This document shows, in pieces, positions 37,937-48,110 of a DNA stretch of 64,000 bases. Made by a program: the position numbers and the translations under genes. The DNA comes from AP-15 sp963796155. Lineage in GTDB: Bacteria; Pseudomonadota; Alphaproteobacteria; ATCC43930; CGMCC-115725. Each line of letters opens with the position of its first letter. Positions within the stretch are counted from its first letter, which is position 1. The DNA lies in the NCBI GenBank assembly GCA_963796155.1, contig CAWCKT010000002.1, positions 1 through 64,000 of the forward strand, in the 5' to 3' direction. The notes beneath the pieces were generated by a model. It was not told where the DNA came from and made no database searches. It saw only the letters and a list, made by a program, of their open reading frames with translations.

Positions 37937-38533
37937 ATGATTTTCGAGATGCTGACAGCAGGTGTCATCACCGCTGGTAGCGGACGCGGCTTCGTAATCG
38001 AGAGTGCGGGCGAGCGCCTCGTTATCACGGCCGCGCACTGCCTACCGTTCCTCCCGCCGGCCCAGTCATTTTTCGAACCCAAGGAACGCATCTACGGACC
38101 GCTCCTCGCCCGCCTCGGGGACGAGCCCCGCGCTTGGGCGGTGTGTCGCTTCGTCGATCCGATCGCCGACATCGCTGTGCTCGGTTCGCCCGACAATCCA
38201 CACGCCGATGAATACAAAGCGCTGATGGAGACGGCGACGCCGCTTTCGATCGGCGGTTCCCTCCGGAACCCGGTCAATTTCTGGGTGCCGGCCCGGCTGC
38301 TGTCGCTCGACGGCGGCCGGTGGTTCTCCTGCACAGTCCGCCATTTCGGCGGGCCGCTATGGATCACCCACGCCGCCGAGGGCATCCGCAGCGAGATGTC
38401 GGGCTCGCCGATCGTCACGGAGATCGGGACGGCGATCGGGGTCGTGTGCACCGCCGCGGCGCCCTGGGAGGGCGGTCCCAACCCGCGCCTCACCCACAAC
38501 CTGCCGGGATGGCTGCTGCGCGACCCCCTCTAA
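37937..38533 (+). CDS. Trypsin-like serine protease without signal peptide
   Basis: The protein has 198 residues starting MIFEMLTAGVITAGSGRGF. The triad is complete: His in VITAAHC, Asp in PIADIAVLGSP and Ser in RSEMSGSPIV. There is no signal peptide, and it begins directly with the first beta-strand of the protease fold, so it is a minimal cytosolic S1 domain. Such stand-alone domains are found as effectors in some defence or regulatory systems, but no partner is visible here. It ends the atypical stretch that starts at 35.3 kb. Confidence 0.75.
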   Translation: MIFEMLTAGVITAGSGRGFVIESAGERLVITAAHCLPFLPPAQSFFEPKERIYGPLLARLGDEPRAWAVCRFVDPIADIAVLGSPDNPHADEYKALMETATPLSIGGSLRNPVNFWVPARLLSLDGGRWFSCTVRHFGGPLWITHAAEGIRSEMSGSPIVTEIGTAIGVVCTAAAPWEGGPNPRLTHNLPGWLLRDPL

Positions 38534-38946
38534 TCAAGCTAAGAAACCTTCTCCCTTGGTTTCAGCAAGCCGACGCCGCCTAACCCGGCGAGCGCGGTCC
38601 CGAAGCGGCGTAGGGCAGGTTCACTTGCTTCAGTTCCGGCCCCGGCGAAACGCAGGCGCTGGCCGAGGCTCAACCCACAGCTCCCTCCCGGTGGGCGTCG
38701 GGGACCCGTCGCGGGAGAGGCTCCGTCAAGATCGGCTTCTCGACCATCAACGCTTGAGCCGAGCTTACATGAGCGCTGCGGGATAACATCCATCCGCATC
38801 ACAATTTGGTGGTCACCGCATCCGTCCTGTCGGGCCGGCTGACGCACCTCGACGCAAACAGCAAGATCGATGAGACGTGCTGCCTCTTCCCCGGCCTCTA
38901 TTGGCGCCCGCCGGGAGAGACCCGCTTGAGCAGCAGAGGCCGGGCT
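38534..38946. other. Non-coding gap with hairpin at right edge
   Basis: No gene is seen. At 38890-38899 and 38935-38944, arms CCCGGCCTCT and AGAGGCCGGG can pair across 35 bases, just beyond the stop of the minus-strand MFS gene. This could serve as its transcription end. The rest looks like ordinary GC-rich spacer. Confidence 0.4.
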
Positions 38947-40218
38947 TTAAGCCACCTGTAGCTCCGCGACGAGGACCTTTCCCTTGGTCTCCGGGCTGAG
39001 CAGCAGCGAGACGACGACGCTGGCGGCCGCCACGACGGTCCCGACCAACATCGGAATGGCGTAGCCCACGCCGAAATTCACCGCAAAGAAGGCTAGGATC
39101 GGTGCCACTAGGCCACCGAAAATCGCGCCCTGGTGGTAGCAGAAGGCGCTCGCCGTCGCCCGTACCTCGGTCGGAAAGCGTTCCGCGAGGTAGCTCGGGA
39201 GCTGGCTGTAGAGAGCGCCGCCGAAGGCACCCTGCAGGCCAAAGCCGACAGTGATCCAGAATTCGCTGCCGGTGAACAGGTAGAGCGGCGCGATCGGGAT
39301 CGCGATCGCCGCCGGGATCATCATCGCCCAGCGCCGCCCGATGATGTCGGCCGTCCAACCCCAGAAGCACATGCCGAGGAAGCTCAAGATGTTGGCGAGC
39401 ATGAACGGCACCGCCGTCCCCATCGCCGTCAGCTTTAGATCTTGCTGCAGGTGCGTCGCAAACAGCGACCAGATCGAATAATAGAGGACAAAATTGCTCG
39501 CCATCCACCAGCAGGCCAACAGCGTATTTCCCAGCATCCCGCGTTGGAAAATCTTGATCAGCGGGGCGCGAACCTCACGGTGCGAAGCACGCTGTTGGCG
39601 GCGGTTCTCGACCCAGACTTCGGGCTCTTTGACGAAATAACGGACGTACACGATGGAGAGCGCCGGCAGCACACCCACCCACAACATGCCGCGCCAGCCG
39701 ATATAGTCGAAGAACAGTCCGTAGATCACGCTCGAGAGCAGGAACCCAATGCTCCACGAGCCTTGCAGAACCCCGCTCATGAAACCACGCGAGCGCTGCG
39801 GCCAGGTCTCCATCGCGAGCGCCGCGCCCGCCGGCCATTCCGCACCCATGCCGATGCCGAGCAATGTGCGGAAGATCAACAGAAACACAAAGGTCGGGGA
39901 AAACCCGGCGATGAAATTGCAGATCGAGTACCAGAAGATCGAGATCATCAGCGGCGTCTTGCGCCCGATCCGGTCGGCAAGCCAGCCCGAGGCGACCGCT
40001 CCGACGAGCCGCATCCACAAGGTCAGCGTGAAGACGATGGCGACTTCGGCCGTCGATACGCCGAACTCATCCGCGATCGGCTTGATGATCAGCAGGAAGA
40101 CGGTGAAATCGAAGGCGTCGAGGGTCCAGCCCAGCCAGGCCGCCCACCAGGCGTACCATTGGTCCTTGGTCGGCTCCTTCCACCAAGGAATGTCTTTTAC
40201 CGTCTCGGCTGTCGCCAT
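38947..40218 (-). CDS. MFS transporter, SHS (sialate/monocarboxylate:H+ symporter)-like, copy 1
   Basis: The protein has 423 residues and 12 predicted membrane helices. It opens with PWWKEPTKDQWYAWWAAWLG and then TLDAFDFTVFLL. The loop 2-3 MFS motif is GWLADRIGRKTP, repeated in the second half as GWTADIIGRRWAM. This family includes NanT-, ShiA- and lactate-type proton symporters for organic acids. The substrate cannot be told. A GAGGAAG ribosome site precedes the ATG. It is the last of three related genes in tandem. Confidence 0.85.
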   Translation of the reverse strand: MATAETVKDIPWWKEPTKDQWYAWWAAWLGWTLDAFDFTVFLLIIKPIADEFGVSTAEVAIVFTLTLWMRLVGAVASGWLADRIGRKTPLMISIFWYSICNFIAGFSPTFVFLLIFRTLLGIGMGAEWPAGAALAMETWPQRSRGFMSGVLQGSWSIGFLLSSVIYGLFFDYIGWRGMLWVGVLPALSIVYVRYFVKEPEVWVENRRQQRASHREVRAPLIKIFQRGMLGNTLLACWWMASNFVLYYSIWSLFATHLQQDLKLTAMGTAVPFMLANILSFLGMCFWGWTADIIGRRWAMMIPAAIAIPIAPLYLFTGSEFWITVGFGLQGAFGGALYSQLPSYLAERFPTEVRATASAFCYHQGAIFGGLVAPILAFFAVNFGVGYAIPMLVGTVVAAASVVVSLLLSPETKGKVLVAELQVA

Positions 40219-40282
40219 AGCTCATACTTCCTCTTCAATATGCTCATTCAGCGCGGACCCTGCACCTACCGCGGGCCGCTGG

Positions 40283-41557
40283 TCAGGCCACCGACAGTTC
40301 CGCGACCATAACCGTGCCCCTGGTCTCTGGGCCGAACCCAACCGACAAGATGAAATTAGCCAAGCCGAACAGGGTTCCGATCAGCATCGGGATCGCGAAT
40401 CCCAGATCCCAGTTGACCGCGAAAAAGGTCAGGATCGGCGGCACCATCGCGCCGGGGATGGCGCCGACATGATAGCAGAAGCCGGTGGCGGTGCCGCGGA
40501 TCTCGGTCGGGAACCGTTCGGTCAGATAGCTCGGCACCTGCCCGTACATACCGCCGCCGGCAAACAGCCCCTGCAGCATGAAGGCGATGACCACCCAGGT
40601 GAAATTGCCGGAGAACAGGTAGATCGGGACCAGCGGGATCGCGCACAGCGCCGGAATGATCATCGCAGGACGGCGGCCGAACTTGTCCGACACCCACCCC
40701 CAGCCCGAGCTGGCAAGAAACACGAACAGGTTGGCCAAGATCAGCGGGGTCGCGATCAGCGCCGGGCTCAGGCCCAGATCCTTCTGTAAATGGGTCGCGA
40801 ACAGCGCGTTGATCGAGTAATAGGTGACAAAGCCCGCGGCCTGAAACCAGCACGTGGTCACGGTGTTGCCGAGCATGCCGGGCTTGAAGATCTTGAGCAG
40901 CGGCACCCTGACCTCACGCTTCTGGGCGCGCTGCAACCGGCGGTTCTCGAGCCATACTGCCGGCTCTTTCACAAAGTAGCGGATGTAGACGAGGACCAAC
41001 GCCGGCGCAATGCCGACCCACAACATGCCACGCCAGCCGATGTGCTTGTAAAACAGACCGTAGATCGCGCTCGACAGCAGGAAGCCGAGACCCCAGGAGC
41101 CTTGTAGGACGCCGCTCATAAAGCCGCGCGAGCGGATCGGCCAGGTCTCCATTGCCAGGGACGCGCCGGCCGGCCACTCGGCGCCCATGAAGAAGCCGAG
41201 CAGCGCACGGAAAAACAGCAAGAACAAGAAGGTCGGCGAGAACCCGGCGATGAAATTGCACATCGAGTAGCCGAAGATCGAGATCATCAACGGCACTTTG
41301 CGCCCCATGCGATCGGCCATCCACCCCGAGGCAGTGGCACCGACAAGTCGCATCCACAGTGTCAAGGTGAAGACAATCGTGACGTCGGTCAGCGGGACAT
41401 TGAACTCCTGCGAGATCGGCAGCATGATCAGCAGGAAGATCGTGAAATCGAAGGCGTCCAGGGTCCAGCCGAGCCACGCCGCGACAAACGCGTACCATTG
41501 ATCGCCGGTCGGCTCCTTCCACCAGGGGACGTCTCTTATCGTCTCGACCGCTGACAT
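40283..41557 (-). CDS. MFS transporter, SHS-like, copy 2
   Basis: The protein has 424 residues, with the same length, topology and motifs as its neighbours (PWWKEPTGDQWYAFVAAWLG, GWMADRMGRKVP, GWVSDKFGRRPAM). GGAGGT lies upstream of the ATG. It is 64 bases upstream of copy 1 on the same strand, so co-transcription is likely. It is also the closest relative of the partial copy at 41661-41896. Confidence 0.85.
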   Translation of the reverse strand: MSAVETIRDVPWWKEPTGDQWYAFVAAWLGWTLDAFDFTIFLLIMLPISQEFNVPLTDVTIVFTLTLWMRLVGATASGWMADRMGRKVPLMISIFGYSMCNFIAGFSPTFLFLLFFRALLGFFMGAEWPAGASLAMETWPIRSRGFMSGVLQGSWGLGFLLSSAIYGLFYKHIGWRGMLWVGIAPALVLVYIRYFVKEPAVWLENRRLQRAQKREVRVPLLKIFKPGMLGNTVTTCWFQAAGFVTYYSINALFATHLQKDLGLSPALIATPLILANLFVFLASSGWGWVSDKFGRRPAMIIPALCAIPLVPIYLFSGNFTWVVIAFMLQGLFAGGGMYGQVPSYLTERFPTEIRGTATGFCYHVGAIPGAMVPPILTFFAVNWDLGFAIPMLIGTLFGLANFILSVGFGPETRGTVMVAELSVA

Positions 41558-41660
41558 CGCCGTACCTCCACTCGACTTGGTTGCGGTTATCGTAGAGCAG
41601 CAATGTGCGATTGTCTGTTGTTTTTTGATGATGAATTTTTGAGCAGAGCGACCGGACGAC

Positions 41661-41896
41661 TTAGGCGAGCACCAGATCCGGTACGTACCAGAACGCCACC
41701 GGGATCCCCAATAACCCCGGGATGATCATCGCCCAGCGGCGGCCGATACGGTCGCCCGCCCAGCCCCAGCCAACGCTCGCCAGGAAGACCACGAGGTTCG
41801 CAAAGATGATCGGCGTGGCGACCAATGCCGGGCTCAGGCCCAGATCCTTTTGCAGATGCGTGGCGAACATCCCGTTGATCGAGTAATAGGTGACAA
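41661..41896 (-). pseudogene. Fragment of an SHS-like MFS transporter
   Basis: About 75 codons corresponding to the middle of the neighbouring transporters remain: VTYYSINGMFATHLQKDLGLSP-type sequence through GWGWAGDRIGRRWAMIIPG. It matches copy 2 most closely. Upstream it breaks off at the stop of copy 3. Downstream it loses similarity after IPV. It has neither start region nor C-terminal helices and is a deletion remnant of a fourth tandem copy. Confidence 0.85.
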
Positions 41897-41905
41897 GGCG
41901 GCCGC

Positions 41906-43180
41906 TCAGGCGACGGATAGTTCGGCCGTCAGAACCCTTCCCCTAGTCTCCGGTCCGGCGAAGACTGCTGCGGCGACGCTGAGGGCGCTGATCACGGTTC
42001 CGACCAGCATCGGGATTGCGAAGCCCGAATGCCAATTGATCGCGAAATAGGTGATGATCGGTGCCGTCAGGCCGCCAAAGATCGCACCCTGGTGGTAGAC
42101 GAACCCGCTCGCCGTGGCGCGTACCTCGGTCGGAAATCTTTCGGCCAGATAGGCGGGGTATAGGGTGTGCATGCCGCCGCCGCCGAACGCACCCTGCACG
42201 GTGAAAAACAGGACGATGATCGCGTAATCGCCGGTCAGCAGATAGAGCGGCGCGATCGGGATCGTGAGCAGGGCGGGAATTATGATCGCCCAGCGGCGGC
42301 CGAAGCGGTCGGCCGCCCAGCCCCAGAACGAACCCGACAAAAAGAACACCACGCTCTGCAGCATTATAGGCAAGGCGACCAACCCAGGGCTCAGCTGCAG
42401 ATCCTTTTGGAGATAGGTCGGGAACATCCCGCCGACCGAGTAACCGACGACAAAGGCGCTGGCCATCCACCAGCATGCGGTCAGCGTGTTGGCGAGCAGG
42501 CCACGCTTGAAGATCTTGACCAGCGGCACGCGCACCTCGCGGTGCTGAGTGCGCTGCAGCCTTCGGTTCTCGACCCAGACCGGCGGCTCTTTGACAAAGC
42601 GGCGGACATAGACGATCGACAGCGCCGGCAAGACACCGAGCATTAAGAGACCGCGCCAGCCGATCGAGGTATAGAGCAGGCCGTAGGCCGCGCTCGACAA
42701 CAGCGCGCCGAGGCCCCATGAGGATTGCAGCACGCCGGCCATAAAGCCGCGCGAGCGGATCGGCCATTGTTCCATCGCGATCGCCGCTCCGCACGGCCAT
42801 TCCGCTCCCATGCCGATGCCGAGCAAGGCGCGGAACAGGAACAGGAACCAGAATGCCGGGGAAAAGCCGGCAATGAAGTTGCACGCCGAATACCAGGCGA
42901 TCGAGATCATCAACGGTTTCTTGCGCCCGATCCGATCGGCGAGCCAGCCCGAGGCGGTGGCGCCGACCAGCCGCATCCACAGGGTCAGGGTGAAAACCGC
43001 GGTTACCGCCGTCAGCGGGACGTTGAACTCCTGCGAGATCGGCAACATGATCAGCAGGAAAATCGTGAAATCGAACGCGTCCAACGTCCAACCGAGCCAG
43101 GCGGCGACCCAGGCCAACCATTGGTCCTTGGTCGGCTCTCTCCACCACGGGATGGGCCTGATGATCTCGACCGCCGCCAT
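41906..43180 (-). CDS. MFS transporter, SHS-like, copy 3
   Basis: The protein has 424 residues from ATG (MAAVEIIRPIPWWREP) with GGGAGGGAG just upstream; an earlier in-frame start at 43210 lies beyond this ribosome site. Twelve helices, with GWLADRIGRKKP and GWAADRFGRRWAI loops. It is first gene of the tandem family on the minus strand, followed by a transporter fragment and then copies 2 and 1. The substrate is unknown but likely a carboxylate. Confidence 0.85.
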   Translation of the reverse strand: MAAVEIIRPIPWWREPTKDQWLAWVAAWLGWTLDAFDFTIFLLIMLPISQEFNVPLTAVTAVFTLTLWMRLVGATASGWLADRIGRKKPLMISIAWYSACNFIAGFSPAFWFLFLFRALLGIGMGAEWPCGAAIAMEQWPIRSRGFMAGVLQSSWGLGALLSSAAYGLLYTSIGWRGLLMLGVLPALSIVYVRRFVKEPPVWVENRRLQRTQHREVRVPLVKIFKRGLLANTLTACWWMASAFVVGYSVGGMFPTYLQKDLQLSPGLVALPIMLQSVVFFLSGSFWGWAADRFGRRWAIIIPALLTIPIAPLYLLTGDYAIIVLFFTVQGAFGGGGMHTLYPAYLAERFPTEVRATASGFVYHQGAIFGGLTAPIITYFAINWHSGFAIPMLVGTVISALSVAAAVFAGPETRGRVLTAELSVA

Positions 43181-43392
43181 GGCTCCCTCCCTGCTCGAAC
43201 CGGCTCCCAAAACGGAGCCTTGCAGGGACTGTATGGGAGCGATGCGAGAATGTCTTGAGGTTTTTTAGCGATTTCACCTGCACCTCGGCGCCGAGCTAGC
43301 CGGTCGAGTCGGATGCCGATGACCTCGACTTCCGTTACAAAGTCTGCTCCCGGCCGACGGCTTCGGCCAGGCTGACCGGAGCGGCATGCGAC

Positions 43393-44646
43393 ATGGCCGA
43401 AGAGCGCAGCGGCGCGATCGAGGAGCGAGGTCAGGACGTCGCCACCGCGCAGTGGCGGCGCACGTTGTGGGCGCTGGTCGGCATCCAATTCATCAACACG
43501 ATGGCATTCTCCGTGCTGAGCCCGATCATGCCGCTGTTCCTGCCGGTGCTCGGGGTCGAGACAGCGAGTGCCGTCTATCTCTGGTCTGGCATCCTCAACG
43601 GCGTCACCTCCTTCATCGCGGCCTTCGCCTCGCCGCTGTGGGGGCGCCTCGCCGACCGCCGCGGCCGGAAGCTGATGCTGCTGCGCTCGACTCTCGCGAT
43701 CGGCACGTTCACCGCGCTGATGGGTGTGGCGGCGAACATTTGGCAATTCTTCGCCTTTCGCGCACTGATGGGGGCCTTTGCCGGCTTCTCCAGCGCGGCG
43801 ATCGCGCTGGTGGCGAGCCAGGTCCCCGAGGGGCGGCTCGGCTTTGCTCTCGGCTGGCTCAGCACCGGCCAGCTCGTCGGCTCGCTGGTGGGTCCGCTGA
43901 TCGGCGGGGCGCTGGCCGATCTGACCGGCAGCTACCGCATCCCGTTCTACTGCACCTCGGCAATAATATTGATGTCGACCGGCCTCGTCTGGATCGGGGT
44001 GCGCGAGCGGTTCGTGGCGCCGTCGCAGACCCGCGGCGGGCGATCGATCCTCGGCAGCCTGATCGCGGTGGCGCGCTCGCCCGGCTTATTGCCGTTGTTC
44101 TTTGTGCTGCTGATGGCCCAGTTCGGCGTGCGGACCGTGCAGCCGGTCGTGACGTTGTTCGTGCAGGAGCTGGTCGGGGCGCGGCCCGATCTCGCTACCC
44201 TGAGCGGCATCGCCTTCTCGGTGGCCGGGCTCGCCAATGTCATTGCGGCACCCTTTCTCGGCAACCGCAGCGACGTGATCGGCTATCGCCGGGTCTTGCT
44301 GATCTGCCTGTTGGGCGCGACCCTGACGACCCTGCCGCAGGCCTTCGCCGACAGCTACTGGACCTTCACCGCCGAGCGGTTCGCGGTCGGGCTGTTCATC
44401 GGCGGGATCCTGCCGACGGCCAATGCACTGGTCGGGCGGCTCGTCCCGCGCGCCGAACGAGGCACGGTTTACGGCATCACCGCGTCGGCGATGTTTCTCG
44501 GCAACTCGATGGGCCCGCTGACCGGCGGCGCGGTCGCCGCGGCGTTCGGTCTCAGATGGGTGTTCCTGGTCACCGCCGCGGTGCTGCTCGTAAACCTGGT
44601 TTGGGTCTATTACCGCGTACCGGAATACGCCGATCGGGAAGGCTGA
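43393..44646 (+). CDS. MFS efflux transporter, DHA1/MdtG-like
   Basis: The protein has 417 residues and 12 membrane helices. It has the first-half motif GRLADRRGRKLML and the efflux-type motif C pattern in GWLSTGQLVGSLVGPLIGGAL, typical of drug:H+ antiporters of the 12-helix DHA1 group. It is unrelated in detail to the minus-strand SHS array beside it, and divergent from that array, with 212 bases between starts. Its role is likely export of a small amphipathic compound. Confidence 0.87.
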   Translation: MAEERSGAIEERGQDVATAQWRRTLWALVGIQFINTMAFSVLSPIMPLFLPVLGVETASAVYLWSGILNGVTSFIAAFASPLWGRLADRRGRKLMLLRSTLAIGTFTALMGVAANIWQFFAFRALMGAFAGFSSAAIALVASQVPEGRLGFALGWLSTGQLVGSLVGPLIGGALADLTGSYRIPFYCTSAIILMSTGLVWIGVRERFVAPSQTRGGRSILGSLIAVARSPGLLPLFFVLLMAQFGVRTVQPVVTLFVQELVGARPDLATLSGIAFSVAGLANVIAAPFLGNRSDVIGYRRVLLICLLGATLTTLPQAFADSYWTFTAERFAVGLFIGGILPTANALVGRLVPRAERGTVYGITASAMFLGNSMGPLTGGAVAAAFGLRWVFLVTAAVLLVNLVWVYYRVPEYADREG

Positions 44647-44662
44647 GCGTCTGCGGTGCGGC

Positions 44663-46271
44663 TCAGACGTGCCAGGTCGGGCCGGGATTGGCGAGACTGT
44701 GGCTGCCGATGACGCTGGTGCCGCTGACCTCCCAGACGGCAACGGCGCCGCTTGTGTTCTGGAGCAGGATGTCGTTCTGTCCGGCACCGTTGTAGTCGCC
44801 GGTCCCCATCACGTGCCAGCTCGGACCCGGATTGGCGACACTGCCGCCGCCGATCACAGTGGTGCCGTTCATTTCCCAGACCGCGACCGCGCCGCTGTCG
44901 TTCTGCCACACGATGTCGGAGTTGCCGTTGCCGAAGAAGTCGCCGGTTCCCTTGGCGTGCCAGCTCGGCCCGGGGTTGCCGATACTGCCGCCGCCGATCA
45001 CGCTGGTCCCGTTCATCTCCCAGATCGCGACGGCGCCGCTGTCGTTCTGCCACAGGATGTCGGAATGGCCGTCATGGTTGAAGTCGCCGGTGCCAACGGC
45101 GTGCCAAGTCGGCCCGGGGTTGCCGACACTGCCGCCGCCGATCACACTCGTCCCGTTCATCTCCCAGATCGCGACGGCGCCGTTGTCGTTCTGCCAGAGA
45201 ATGTCGGAATGGCCGTTGTCGTTGAAATCGCCGGTGCCGATGATGTGCCAGCTCGGCCCCGGATTGCCGAGACTGCCGCCGCCGATCACACCAGTGCCGT
45301 TGGTCTCCCAGATCGCGACCGCGCCGTCGTCGTTCTGCCATAAGAGATCGGGATTGCCGTTGCCGTAGAAGTCGCCCTCCGCCTTGATGTGCCAACTCGG
45401 GCCGGGGTTGCCCAGACTAGCGCCGCCGGTGACCGCGCTGCCGTTCGTGTGCCCGATGAACGCCTCGCCGCTGTCGTTCTGCAACAAAATGCTGTTGCCG
45501 GCATCGCTCTGCCACAAGAGATCGACACTCGCAGCGGTATATGGGCTGCTGTCGCCCTGGACTTGCCAGCTCGGCCCGGGATTGCCGAGGCTGCCGCCGC
45601 CGACCACGGTGGTCCCGTTCATCTCCCAGATCGCAGTGGCGCCGCTGCTGTTCTGAAACAGGATGTCGGAATAGCCGTTGCCGTAATAGTCGCCGGTGCC
45701 GATCACGTGCCAGCTCGGCCCGGGGTTGCCGACACTGCCGCCGCCGATCACATTGGTCCCGTTCATCTCCCAGATCGCGACCGCGCCGTTGTCTGTTCTG
45801 CCACAGAATATCGGAATAACCGTTGTCGTAGAAATCGCCGGTCCGACCGCGTGCCAGCTCGGCCCCGGGTTGCCGACACTGCCGCCGCCGATCACTGTAG
45901 TTCCGTTCATCTCCCAGATCGCAGTGACGCCGCTGCTGTTCTGAAACAGGATGTCGGAATAGCCGTTGTCGTAAAAATCGCCGGTGGCAATCGCGTGCCA
46001 ACTCGGCCCGGGATTGCCGAGACTGCCGCCGCCGATCACGGTGATCCCGTTCATCTCCCAGATCGCGACGGCCCCGTTGTCGTTCTGCCAAAGGATGTCG
46101 GCATAACCATCGTCGGTGAAATCTCCGGTCGCCTTGATGTGCCAGCTCGGCCCGGGGTTGCTGAGACTGCCGCCGCCCGCCACGCTGGTGCCGTTCATCT
46201 CATAGATGAACGGCTCCCCGCTGCTGTTCTGAAGGAGCAAGTCGGAATGACCGTTGCCATAGAAGTCGGTG
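44663..46271 (-). repeat. Tandem repeat, 11 units of about 144 bp
   Basis: In-frame coding repeats of the FG-GAP-like region. Each unit contains a phrase encoding NGAVAIWEMNG and another encoding NPGPSWH. The sixth unit is irregular and contains an insertion (around 45450-45560). Confidence 0.85.
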
Positions 46272-46309
46272 GGCGGTGGTGGAGGACCAGCTACCGTCGC
46301 CGACCCGGG

Positions 46310-48110
46310 ATGGGTCGGATTGTCGGTGTAGTCGGCGGTGGTCGTCACGACGCTCAGAGTGTAACTCTCCGGCACGGCAGCATAGCCATCGGACAGATCG
46401 ACGTAATAGGTGCCGCTGACTGACGGCATGAAGTACATGTTCTGCGTCACCGCGGAGCCGAGCCCGGTATCGGTGCTGGGAGTCGCAAACGCGCCGTCGC
46501 CGTCCCCCGATAAGCCGGCCGCCGTTCCGACCTCGATTTGGGCGTATTGCGAAAGCCCGGTGATTGTGAATTCATAGGCCTGGTTTGCCGTCAGCGTCAC
46601 GGCAACCCAGTCGTGCTGTCCGATATTCGTCAGCTCGCCCGTCGTGCTGCCGCCGACGGCCAGTGACCCCGGGTGGGTCGGATTGTCGGTGTAGTCGGCA
46701 GTGGTCGTCACGACATTGAGGGTGTAGCTCTCCGGCACCACGCCATAGCCGTCGGAAAGATCGACGTAATAAGTCCCGCTTGCCGACGGCATGAAGTACA
46801 TGTTCAGCGTCGCGGCAGAGCCGAGCCCCGCATCGGTGCTCGGCACCGCAAACGCGACGGTGCCGTCCCCCGACAAAGCTTCGGCCGTCCCGACTGCGAC
46901 CTCGGCGTATTGCGAAAGTCCGGTGATCGTAAATTCGTAGGCCTGGTTCGCCGTCAGCGTCACCGCAACCCAGTCGTGCTGCCCGACATTCGTCAGCTTC
47001 CCCTTCGCCGTGCCGCCGACGGCTAACGACCCAGGATGGGTGGGATTGTCGGTGTAGTCGGCGGTGGTCGTCACGACGCTGACGGTGTAGCTCTCCGGCA
47101 CCACGCCATAGCTGTCGGATAGGTCGACGTAATACGTGCCGCTCGTCGACGGCATGAAGTATATGTTCTGCGTCGCCGCCGAGCCAGGGGAGGTGCTGAC
47201 GATGGCAGACGCGCTGGCGCCGTCTGCCGCCAAGCCGGCGGCCGTTCCGAGCTCGATCTGGGCGTATTGCGAAAGCCCGGTGATGGTGAATTCGTAGGCC
47301 TGGTTCGCCGTCAGCGACACCGCAACCCAGTCATCTTGTCCGATATTCGTCAGCTTGCCTGACGTACGTCCGCCGACGGCTAACAAACCCGGATCGGTCG
47401 GGTTGTCGGTGTAGTCGGCGGTAGTCGTCACGACATTGACGGTATAGCTCTCCTGCGCCGCGCCATAGCTGTCGGACAGGTCGATGTAATAAGTCCCGCT
47501 CGCCGACGGCATGAAATACATGTTCTGCGTCGCCGCAGAGCCTGTCCCGGCATTGGTGCTCGGCACCGCAAGGGCCCGGTCCCGTCTGCCGCCAGGCCGG
47601 CGGCCGTTACGAGCTCGATCTGGGCGTATTGGGAGAGCCCGGTTATGGTGAATTCATAGGCCTGGTTCGCGATCAGCGACACTGCAATCCAGTCGTGCTG
47701 ACCGATATTCGTCAACTTCCCCGAGGCACTGCCGCCAACGGCCAGCGACCCCGGATCGGTCGGGTTGTCGGTGTAGTCGGCGGTCGTCGCAACGACGCTG
47801 ACGGTGTAGCTCTCCGGCACGAGACCATAGCTGTCTGACAAATCGAGGTAATAAATCCCGCTCGATGACGGCATGAAGTACATGTTCTGCGTCGTCGCAG
47901 AGCCGAGCCCGACAGTCGTGTTCGGCGCGGCGAACGCGCTGGTGCCGTCCCCCGCCAGGCCGGAGGCCGTCCCGAGCTCGATCTGGGTGTATTGCGAAAG
48001 TCCGGTGATCGTAATTTCATAGGACTGGCCGCCCACCAGCGACACCGCGATCCAGTCGTGCTGCCCGATATTCGTCACCTCCCCGCTCGCCCCCGCAACA
48101 CTCGTTGCGG
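46310..48110 (-). repeat. Tandem repeat, 5 units of about 360 bp
   Basis: Coding repeats of the PPC-like region. The phrase for NIGQHDW recurs at a spacing of about 360 bases. The units are highly alike at DNA level, which favours slippage and recombination. Confidence 0.85.

Noticed and set aside
44663..48110. CRISPR-like regular repeats
   Set aside because: The 144-bp and 360-bp repeats are in-frame coding units without spacers.
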